The notes under the pieces were generated by a model, which made no database searches, was not told where the DNA came from, and was given only the letters and a program-made list of their open reading frames with translations. Positions 1 through 7,197 of a stretch of DNA of 23,887 bases are shown piece after piece (position 1 is the first letter of the stretch; each line of letters begins with the position of its first letter). The position numbers were made by a program, and so were the translations under genes. Origin of the DNA: Dimargaris cristalligena (Eukaryota; Kickxellomycota; Dimargaritomycetes; Dimargaritales; Dimargaritaceae). The DNA is taken from positions 1 through 23,887 of the forward strand of contig JANBQC010000440.1 in NCBI GenBank assembly GCA_027576995.1, in the 5' to 3' direction.

Positions 1-632
1 GTTAAGGGCTATCAATGATGTTCGGCCTGGTTAGGGCCGGGGGGTATACTATGGCGCTATACGGCCTGATATGACGGTGGTCATATCGGTTGGATTAGGA
101 CGGATTAGGAGGGGCGACAGGAATCACAGAGTGGGATAGTCTAGCCACTCTGTCGATACAGTGAATTTGCCAAAGGGAAAAATAAAATGTTAGTCTTGAG
201 TTAGTAAGGAGCTACACTGATTTGTTGATGATGGTTGATATTGGAGGGGCTAATTAAAACCATGTAGTGCTGGAGCCGACGGGAATGGGAAATTATACAC
301 CACCGTCGGTGTTAGATGCCGCCCATGGAGCTGGTGCAGCGGGCTTAACAGGACGGAGATCAGTGGGGGAGTATTGACCGAATAGTAGTTGGGGCGAGGG
401 CAGTCGGTGGATCTCAACCGAAGACTAGTATCCCGTAATTCTGTATAAAAGCACGCACCTCCCCTCCCCCTCACATTTACCATATCCTCACATTCATCAT
501 TTGCACTTCGCATTTTATAGATCCTACCAACTTTTTCTATGCATTCTCAATACCGCATATTTGTTTGTTCATTAGTCATACCCAACTGTACCCAACTTAC
601 CTCTTTACTTCGCATTTCCATTTGAATTCATT
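1..632. other. Intergenic region with inverted repeats and the promoter of the 633 locus
   Basis: I see no convincing gene here. The first 160 bases hold four consecutive inverted repeats: CGGCC/GGCCG at 23-27/35-39, GTATA/TATAC at 45-49/58-62, GATATGAC/GTCATATC at 68-75/80-87, and ACAGAGTGG/CCACTCTGT at 126-134/145-153. A 9-base direct repeat, GGATTAGGA, follows the third. The 3' part is a CT- and CA-rich leader downstream of a TATA box at 444-450. An 88-codon frame on the minus strand lies across this leader and has no coding character. Confidence 0.5.
444..450 (+). promoter_or_regulatory. TATA box upstream of the 633 pseudogene
   Basis: TATAAAA lies about 185 bases before the ATG at 633 and is followed by a C/T-rich leader. 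The intact secreted-protein gene at 3689 has the same layout (TATAAAA about 155 bases before its ATG, then a pyrimidine/CA-rich leader). This suggests that both belong to a strongly expressed TATA-type promoter class. Confidence 0.5.
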
Positions 633-953
633 ATGTAATTATCCTTGGCCATTAAGTTCTTCCTCGCGGCCTCCGTAGTTGTCAGTACCGCGGTTCTCGC
701 CAGCTCCACCAATGAGTCCAGTACTTCTGTTCTACCCCAGGGTCTTTCCCTAGTCCGCTGCAGTGATTTCCACACCCAGGTTCAATCCCAATCCCAATCC
801 CTTATCCGTCGCGGCAAGAAGGGTGGTCATGGCAAGATAGGTGGCCGTTAAAATAAGGGTGGCCGCAGAAAGAAGGGTGGTCGTAGCAAGGAGAGATCTG
901 CTGGCCCGCCAAGTGCGTCCACCACTGGATCACCCCCCGCCGCTGCTGCCTAA
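633..953 (+). pseudogene. Broken gene for a small secreted basic protein
   Basis: I do not recognise the family. An ATG at 633 is followed directly by TAA (636-638). The same frame then stays open for 70 codons to a second TAA at 849-851 and continues to a third TAA at 951-953. Between the first two stops the translation is a typical signal peptide (Lys-Phe-Phe, a hydrophobic Ala/Val core, then Ala-Ser), a Ser-rich linker, Arg-Arg, and the start of a Gly/Lys/Arg repeat. The Gly-Gly-Arg/Lys-Lys-Gly pattern runs on unchanged past the second stop (GGR, then NKGGRRKKGG), ending in a Pro/Ala-rich tail. Continuity on both sides of each stop suggests two nonsense mutations in a once-functional gene of about 106 codons. 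An initiator TTG at 645 is possible but unlikely in a fungus. Stop reassignment is unlikely because other genes in the window end at TAA or TAG. Confidence 0.6.
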
Positions 954-1450
954 TATTTGGTTATACCGAACTGGATTCCCTCTCACCGGTGGTGGCCCTT
1001 CATTAAATCTCGGCCGGATCACCCCTCCCCGAGAATTTTATTGACCCCATATGCTGATCTGGCGTAACATAATCCATTCCCATTCAGTGAGATAGTACCT
1101 ACACCAGGACAATAAAAAAAATATCATTTAAATAGGCTGAATTGGGCGTAAATGTGTGTAAATGGATCATATCAAGGGCTATGGCAGGGGATATCAAATA
1201 GACAGATGGTTCAATATCGGGAAGATTTATCTAATCATCAATTCACAGCAAATGGGTTGACCCGATTATAGTGGTATAGTTGGCCCTGTGCCTTGTTGAT
1301 GGGCTATAGAAGTCAGGCGGGTGAAATCATTAATATTTCCTAATACCCACTGTACTTCAGGAATTGATGTTATGGTGCACCGTAGGCCAAGATATCGCAA
1401 TAGAGTTCAGTTATAATATTAATATAAACCTAGAGATCAGTAGGCCATCT

Positions 1451-1594
1451 ATATGGGAGAGATTTAACCAGGCTATATAACGAAAAATCCGTTGGATGAG
1501 GCCTTTATTACTAGTTAAAAGTGAATATCCCTTCTATTTTCCCACCTATCTATCATTTAAACCCTTATACAGCTGGTCTGGATTTCACCGATAT
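1451..1594 (-). mobile_element. 144-bp MITE-like element, copy A
   Basis: This copy lies inverted relative to copies B (4597) and C (6549). It begins ATATGGGAGAGATTT and ends GATTTCACCGATAT, which are the two terminal repeats of the family. In the orientation of the other copies, its centre reads AACTAGTAATA, then CATCCAAC, then TTTTTCGTTATATAGCCTGG. This aligns without gaps to B and C through most of its length. It has no coding capacity, so any movement must have depended on a transposase elsewhere. Confidence 0.8.
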
Positions 1595-2665
1595 CAATGA
1601 TAGACGATCAATTGTAACAAGCTTGATAATGAGTTGGTTTTGCCATACCTGCTTTAGGTAAAATATTGAGAATCGAACCAATCTATTAAAACCTTGATTG
1701 TTCCGGGCCAGCATAACCCTTCCTCCCTATATTAACTTGCACCAAAATTACGTCCATACTTTTCTGTCCCGCATGCCCCCTCTGTTGCTTGTATCAACGA
1801 CTAATCAATCACCAAACCATACTTCATAGGGAAGAGACCCTATCGTTTTCTCGGGGTCGTCTATCACTTAATGTTCATTAGCTAAGGCATTTAGCTTGCG
1901 AGTTCTACTCATAATACACCTCCAACAATATTGCCATTAGATTGCAAATAACAGTACTACAATCTCCGCCGCCCAAGGTCATCACTGAGACTGTGGCTTT
2001 TTGAAATCGTACATATGTTTTACGATTGGTCAGTACTGCACTATATATGGACTCCGTAAACCAATACCAATTGAAGAACAACGAGAAGGGGAGCCCCACT
2101 TACTGGGTGAGAGTAGTGGGGAGACTTCATAATGTGGATGATGTGCATGCCTTTGGCATGTTAGGATTGGACTTTTATGGGATGTTGGTGAATGTAGGCT
2201 ACATGGCATAGCCATCAAAACCACAAAATCTGCTTAATGATTGCCCGCCCACTTTCCACTTGAATTGACTTTTTGATCCGCCATGCAGTCCCTTTTCCGC
2301 CCTATCTATTGATCTTCAAATGCCGCATACTCCCTAATAGTTCAGATAACGAGGGGAATCTGTCCCATTTCACTTAGTGCATCCAATTTCCTTCCTTACT
2401 GTCCTACATTATCCGCTGACGGGGTTGTTGGATGCCTATCAATAATGAGGCCTAGTGTACCGCGGTTATGCATAGAGCCATCTGGCAGTAGTATCCATAC
2501 GTTGGTAAAGGGCAAGTAGATATTGATTGGCTAGATGACCGACCAACTGGTGCTTAGCTCATAGACTGGTACAAGGGCCGGGCGGACAATCGGTGTACAT
2601 GGGACGCACTACCACTTGACAAGTTTGGCCAAGCTGCAGTATCGGTGGCAGCATTTGCATATGCT

Positions 2666-2681
2666 GGAGAGAGAGAGAGAG
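2666..2681. repeat. (GA)n microsatellite
   Basis: A pure GA dinucleotide run of about 16 bases in intergenic DNA. Confidence 0.9.
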
Positions 2682-3530
2682 TCCGTTGAATAGAGTGTTC
2701 AGCTCCGCCAAAACGGCCCTCTCTGCCAACTGTGGACATTCTTGGAATCGATTAATAATTGGTAGATGTACAAAGGTGGATCTTGTTATCCAATGTGAAA
2801 TTCGATAGAATTGTAGCAAGGGCGTCCATTCAAGAAGAGTTCTACCGCCGCATTTGTCATACCATTACCTCTCTTTTATATATATTTATTTTAACCCTCG
2901 CGCCCGGCACTATTCCTTCTCTAACCACCGCCCGTTTCCTTTGGCCATCGCCGTCCATGGGGACAATCATTGTCGGCCCCTTCGGCATTCTTTGTCCATT
3001 TATACTAACCAATGCCGCCCATTAGGCTGCTTTAATAGACTGGTAAAGAGAAGCACTGTGGATATACTGAGTCAATCTTTTTAATTTAAGTAGATGAGCC
3101 GATCAGCCTAGTTATGCGAATTTTAGGTAAACCAGCTGGCCCAACACCCATATTACCAATTTTGTGAAACACCTACTATGGCTCGCTATTTTCCCCCGCT
3201 CACCCACTTTCCCAACCCTCTCCCCCTTTTACTATTTTATCCGCCTCTCTTACTATCATTGTAACTGTGAAAGATACCCGATCTTAATCTGCACTTACTC
3301 GAGCAAGTACAGGTAGTAGATCAAAATACAATGCTGGCCCCACGATTAGCTGGTTCATCAATTGTATGGACTCCACCAACGGAAGGAGCAGGCCAATAGA
3401 TGTATGGGGCTACCCTCTGACGGGGAGGGTTGGAAATTGACGAATTGACTCGTCTGCGCGACGTTGAGAATGGCTGGAAAGTGGAGAGGAGGTAGGAAGA
3501 AGTCAGTCCGCTAAGCCAGATCTATCAGCA

Positions 3531-3537
3531 TATAAAA
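3531..3537 (+). promoter_or_regulatory. TATA box of the 199-residue secreted protein gene
   Basis: TATAAAA lies 158 bases upstream of the ATG at 3689. It is followed by a CA- and C/T-rich leader typical of well-expressed fungal genes. Confidence 0.6.
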
Positions 3538-3688
3538 CCCGCCTAGCCCGCCCACCTAATAAACAATATCATCTCAATATCCATTCATCTACATTTCCAT
3601 TTGCCACACATTCGCACCGCATTCCACTTTGTTTGCCACCATCCCTCACCCCTTCCATTTTCCATAACATCCTATCCCATCCACCACC

Positions 3689-4288
3689 ATGTCTTTCACC
3701 TCGACCAAGAAGCTGCTCATTCTGGGTGCCATCGTCGCCCTGGCCACGGTTGCCCACGCTAAGTTGCCTACTCCCAGCACCTCGCAGACCATTTCCGTCA
3801 CCTCTGCCACGAGCACATCGTCGGCCGCAACGCCAACCCCCACGGTACCGGCCGCCACCAAGGCCCAACAGGTCAATCCAGTGGTCCCTGTGGTCAAGGC
3901 CAAAGCTAATGCTAACGCCAATGCAGCCCTTCCCAACTTGAACTCCCCTGTGAAGCCCGCGGTCCGGGCAGCCACCGATGTCACTAAGAAGACTGACGAT
4001 AAAACCAAGAACAAGAATAAGAACAAGAGCAAGAAGCACCAAAAGACCCAGGTGGTCACTAAGAAGAATGGGGTTGACCAGGCCAAGCAGGTGGCCGGTA
4101 CCCGGTCGGCCCAACCCCAACCTAAGCCTGCCAATGAACCCTCTAAGAAGCCAACGACTACGATTTCTTCAGTATCCGCTACCACGGCCACTTCAACTAG
4201 CATTAGTTCTCCCTCCGCTACTGCGACTCCCGGCACCCCAGCTCTAGTCTCTGCTAAGCCCGTGGCTCCTCAGCCTAAGGCCGCCTAA
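3689..4288 (+). CDS. Secreted low-complexity Ser/Thr/Ala/Lys-rich protein (unknown family)
   Basis: The 199-residue protein is encoded in one exon. Residues 1-24 form a clear signal peptide (basic Thr-Lys-Lys, a Leu/Ile/Ala/Val core, cleavage expected after Ala-His-Ala). The mature part has no predicted globular domain. It has a Thr/Ser/Pro/Ala segment (25-60) suited to O-mannosylation, an Ala-Asn repeat (71-80), a highly basic Lys/Asn core with alternating Asn-Lys pairs (about 100-127), and a second Ser/Thr/Pro/Ala-rich tail (155-199). There is no GPI-anchor signal. The ATG sits in strong context (CCACCATGT), a TATA box lies 158 bases upstream and an AATAAA 228 bases downstream. It has no cysteines, which argues against a classical disulfide-rich effector. 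A cell-wall-associated or extracellular matrix protein is my best guess. Codon use matches the conserved genes, so I trust it as real. Confidence 0.75.
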   Translation: MSFTSTKKLLILGAIVALATVAHAKLPTPSTSQTISVTSATSTSSAATPTPTVPAATKAQQVNPVVPVVKAKANANANAALPNLNSPVKPAVRAATDVTKKTDDKTKNKNKNKSKKHQKTQVVTKKNGVDQAKQVAGTRSAQPQPKPANEPSKKPTTTISSVSATTATSTSISSPSATATPGTPALVSAKPVAPQPKAA

Positions 4289-4515
4289 ATATTCACAAGA
4301 CCGATCCTTCTACATTGGACATGGGGGTATGTCACCAACCCAGCGCCCGCGTTTCAACTTTTAGGTCTTACTCCATTGACATCCTTCACCATGTATTTAC
4401 TCGTGGCTGATGTCATGGCATTCCTTACATATCTTACTACACCTAGATCTAAACACCCATTACATTTGGCCCTGGTATTACCCCAGGATATTTATATCAT
4501 TCCCGCCGTTTGGTA

Positions 4516-4521
4516 AATAAA
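4516..4521 (+). terminator. Possible poly(A) signal of the secreted protein gene
   Basis: AATAAA lies 228 bases after the stop codon of the 3689 gene. It is the first full match downstream. The distance is long, so this is tentative. Confidence 0.35.
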
Positions 4522-4596
4522 TTGATCTATCCCCTATCATATTTTCTTCAAGTGTATTGGTTTCGAAAACTGCAGGATGCGCTGACGGCGGCTGAG

Positions 4597-4740
4597 ATAT
4601 GGATGAAATTCAGCACAGCTTTGTAAGGTTTTTAATGACATGTGTACGGGAACATAGGCGGGAAACTCATTTCCAACCAGTAATACTTGCTCCATCCAAC
4701 TGATTATTCATTAAACAGCCTGGTTGAACCTCTCCCATAT
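4597..4740 (+). mobile_element. 144-bp MITE-like element, copy B
   Basis: It begins ATATGGATGAAATTCAGC and ends GAACCTCTCCCATAT, the two family termini. The interior AACCAGTAATA, CATCCAAC and TTCATTAAACAGCCTGG blocks match copies A and C at the same offsets. The length from terminal ATAT to terminal ATAT is 144 bases, as in the other copies. Confidence 0.8.
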
Positions 4741-4782
4741 ACTTAGGGCAACCTCCTTCAGGAGTTCCAGAGCCGAATTAAC

Positions 4783-4855
4783 GCCGGTGTATGAGGCATA
4801 TGATACCCGGGGGGGTACCGTATGCCTAGGCGTACCAAATGCCGGTTATACCGGC
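4783..4855. repeat. Compound inverted repeat (cruciform-capable)
   Basis: The core is AGGCATA (4794-4800), three unpaired bases, TACCC (4804-4808), a GGGG loop, GGGTA (4813-4817), three bases, then TATGCCT (4821-4827). The right arm overlaps a second near-palindrome centred on CCTAGG (4821-4836), and a third hairpin, GCCGGT-TAT-ACCGGC, follows at 4841-4855. The left flank also carries GCCGGT (4783-4788), which can pair with the last ACCGGC. It lies 40 bases beyond element copy B. Confidence 0.75.
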
Positions 4856-5331
4856 CTTTTGAGGATCATAACATTAAATAAATAGGCTAAGTATTATCGT
4901 GGATTTGATTGGCATTCGTAGACTGCCCCATCTTTAATCGACGCCATTAATGCTAGATTAGCTCTCATCAGTCTCTGCTGAATTTACACCAATCCGACAT
5001 CCCGTCTATAGGCATACACAGCTGCATACCATAACCATATATCCATTAGTAGGAAATGAGGGGAGTTCGAATTTATACTTAACCACTCTATCCCAGCCGA
5101 GCCATTGCCAAATATTAATGTAATGGTCACATAATGGATCCTAATAATGTATTATGATACGTAGATATATATAGATATATACAGATAGTACTGAAATAAA
5201 AAAAGTCAAGGACAATGGTCCTATAGTATAAATGGGGTGGTATCAAAGACTTGTTTGTATTCTAGAGCGGATGATATTGAGCGGAGAGGGGGGGGTTGAA
5301 GTATGGGTATACTTTAATCATTTCCTTCAGC

Positions 5332-6144
5332 TTAACCTTGGTAGTTACTCGTCACGCCCTGCTGAGCATAGAGTTGAGTATACATGCGGACCAGGGACTG
5401 ATAGCCCAGTAGATCCCCCGAACGGAGAAGAGCAGCGGCATCGCAATTGAGCGGGCTGGTAGGTTCGGGGCTGGATAGAAGCAAGTGAATAGCGAGGCAC
5501 ACCGTTTGGAGGGTCCACGCTGGGCTCCAGGCCGTTTTTAGAATGTCCAGGCAGATTTCACCGGTATGAAAATGAACATTGGGATGGCAAATTGGGGTTA
5601 TAAAGCGGAACTGGGGGGGTTGAAGTGGGTAGCCCGAGGGTACCTCAATGGTCACTTGGAACTGACCGCCTAAAGCAACGAGGGCCATATGGAAGTGGAG
5701 AAAATAAAGTGCAATCAAACAAGTGTAGAAAGGATCTGAGGTTAATAGTGGGCCAAAGATTCCAATTTTTACGAATACATTATGAGATTCGCACCATACG
5801 AGACCGGGACAGAGAGAGATGATCAATGAAGTCCATCTATATACATTCATACAAAACAGTTCGGGGGATGACAGTCACCCGAGAGCGAACTGTAGTATAT
5901 CTAGTGTACCATTCACTCGTTGGCCAAGTCACCCTACCCCCGCACTATTAAGCCACAGACTCTACGAATGAACTACTCGCCTACCTTCATAACCAGTGTC
6001 GCGCGGGCCGACAATGACGACCTGCCAGGAAGTAATGGTGTCGTCGTCCCTCGGCCGGAGGTCCTTGAACCCTTCGTGCTCCGAGGGCTCATTGTGGTAG
6101 TCTTGGATTTCCTTCAAAAGGCGACGAGTATGAGCCGGGTGCAT
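5332..6144 (-). CDS. PEX4: PEX4-type peroxisomal ubiquitin-conjugating enzyme (E2)
   Basis: Two exons: 6144-5985 and 5669-5332. The 315-bp intron has donor GTAGGC and acceptor TTTAG, splits a Gly codon, and restores the E2 motif Tyr-Glu-Gly-Gly-Gln-Phe. The product is 165 residues, full length for the family. Residues 1-18 are the N-terminal helix, 65-72 the SGYPLQPP turn, 82-84 the HPN motif, and Cys93 (in GEICLDILK) is the catalytic cysteine. The WSPAWTLQ and SPLNCDAAALLRSGD segments are diagnostic of PEX4 and notably plant-like. PEX4, tethered to the peroxisome by PEX22, monoubiquitinates the import receptor PEX5 so that it can be recycled. The ATG chosen (context GGCCATGC) places the usual few residues before the first helix. 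The gene is divergent from NNF1, with about 1.05 kb between starts. Confidence 0.9.
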
Positions 6145-6188
6145 GGCCGCTTTACTCGCGTGAGTTGGCAGGTAAAAGTGGTGAAGGG

Positions 6189-6227
6189 CTCTCTCTCTCT
6201 CTATACATATATATATATATATATATG
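6189..6227. repeat. Composite (CT)n-(AT)n microsatellite
   Basis: A CT run (6189-6202) passes directly into an AT run ending at 6227. Read in the PEX4 sense it is (AT)n then (AG)n, about 45 bases upstream of the start codon, so it probably lies in the 5' leader. Confidence 0.9.
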
Positions 6228-6510
6228 TTGGTGAAGTACGAGGGCTACTAAGCAGGAAGAAAGGTCGATACAATATTATAGGCCTTTTTGGGAAATGGGA
6301 AATGATTAGACACGGCCAATGAATGGATAAGAGAATGTTATAATAGAGAAAGAAAGCGGCATTAGAAGGGGAAGGTTCGTAAGGAGCTGGGAATGGGAAT
6401 AGCCGTCCAACCACTATGACCTTATTGGTATTATATGAAATGTGGGGGAGGTGGCTTGCTGTGACTTGTATGACCTGCGCGTGGGTTTTAAACAGACCAT
6501 ATAGTGGCAG

Positions 6511-6520
6511 CCTTATATGG
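6511..6520. promoter_or_regulatory. CArG-box-like site (MADS-box factor)
   Basis: CCTTATATGG fits CC(A/T)6GG exactly. It forms the right arm of an inverted repeat with CCATATA at 6497-6503. MADS factors of the SRF/Mcm1 type bind such sites; use here is inferred from sequence only. Confidence 0.3.
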
Positions 6521-6548
6521 CTGATGAACTATATATAATACTACCTAT

Positions 6549-6692
6549 ATATGGGTGAAATTCAAACCAGCTGTATAGGGTTTTACATAATACATGTATG
6601 GGTGAATATGTGGGAGAATAACTTTTAACCAGCAATATTGGCCTTATCCAATGTATTTTTCATTATACAGCCTGAATGAACTTCTCCCATAT
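6549..6692 (+). mobile_element. 144-bp MITE-like element, copy C
   Basis: This copy has the clearest termini. ATATGGGTGAAATTCAAACC at the left and the complement of ATATGGGAGAAGTTCATTCA at the right agree at 23 of 29 positions, ending in CTGTATA on both sides. The interior AACCAGCAATA, TATCCAAT and TTCATTATACAGCCTG blocks match A and B. It lies in the shared PEX4/NNF1 promoter, and AT dinucleotides continue to its right (to about 6703), hiding any target duplication. Confidence 0.85.
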
Positions 6693-7197
6693 ATATATAT
6701 ATATCGGCGGTTGAAGGTCGCCGCGGCACGTGATGCCAATATATTACTGGGGAAATGAGGCTTTCTGTATATAATTGGTTCACCACTATATTGGCCTGGC
6801 TCCACTTAGCATCATCCCAATGTAACTCGGTGGGAAAAAGAAGGGTAGAAAGGGTTTCCCATGAATTGTTTACAACTTAAATGGAAGTGGGAGGGGCTGG
6901 CTACATAGGTGCTAGATTCCATGCCTCTAACTCCGCTGGGCATGTACTTTCCTGTTCTTCCATTGAAAGTAATGTCAAAAGGCGAAAAAAACCTCCGCAT
7001 ATTGCGAAGCACTTTGTTTATTCACCATTACCTTTACAATATAGCCCATTGTAACTGTTTATCGCGGGCCCTGTAAGATATTACCGTACTTCTGCTGAAC
7101 GTAGTTGAACCCAAGTGATGCCATTTCCCCCCTCACACTGGTCCCGAACTACCCACAGCAGCATCCGACCGCTCAAACCAAGTTACCACTGAAAAGT

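Larger units (their letters stand above)
954..3530. other. Long intergenic region, AT-rich, with element copy A
   Basis: No supportable gene. It holds copy A of the 144-bp inverted-repeat element (1451-1594) and a short GA run (2666-2681). Open frames of 60-90 codons occur on both strands at 1905-2224 and 2554-3084, but they lack good starts, overlap each other and show no recognisable domain. The minus-strand frame around 2560-2760 is the most protein-like and could be an exon relic; I could not join it to anything. A near-palindrome, ACTTACTC/GAGCAAGT (3293-3308), lies about 220 bases upstream of the next TATA box. Confidence 0.5.
4289..5331. other. Intergenic region with element copy B and a compound palindrome
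   Basis: No gene is seen. It contains the likely poly(A) signal of the upstream gene (4516), element copy B (4597-4740), a compound inverted repeat (4783-4855), and AT-rich, low-complexity sequence around 5140-5200 made of TAGATATA-type repeats. Confidence 0.6.
6145..7197. promoter_or_regulatory. Divergent PEX4/NNF1 promoter region with repeats
   Basis: This stretch separates the two divergent start codons. From the PEX4 side it holds a composite CT/AT microsatellite (6189-6227), a CCATATA/TATATGG inverted repeat whose right half is a perfect CArG box CCTTATATGG (6511-6520), element copy C (6549-6692), and a CACGTG E-box (6727-6732). No conserved gene is present. The minus-strand frame upstream of the PEX4 ATG is only an extension of the coding frame. 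Short frames near 6812-7012 have no support. Confidence 0.5.

Noticed and set aside
633..851. The idea that TAA is reassigned as a sense codon in this genome
   Set aside because: Other genes in the window end naturally at TAA, and conserved genes contain no in-frame TAA. Nonsense mutations explain the locus better.
841..1044. A 67-codon frame overlapping the secreted pseudogene
   Set aside because: It starts at a non-ATG codon in the middle of the Gly/Lys/Arg repeat of the pseudogene and is a shifted reading of it.
1669..1682. A minus-strand B-box-like GGTTCGATTC
   Set aside because: No box A or tRNA stems could be found at the right distance, so it is not a tRNA gene.
2554..2819. Minus-strand frames with a protein-like segment around 2690-2760
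   Set aside because: There is no start, no splice partner and no family resemblance. It could be a relic, but I cannot support a gene.
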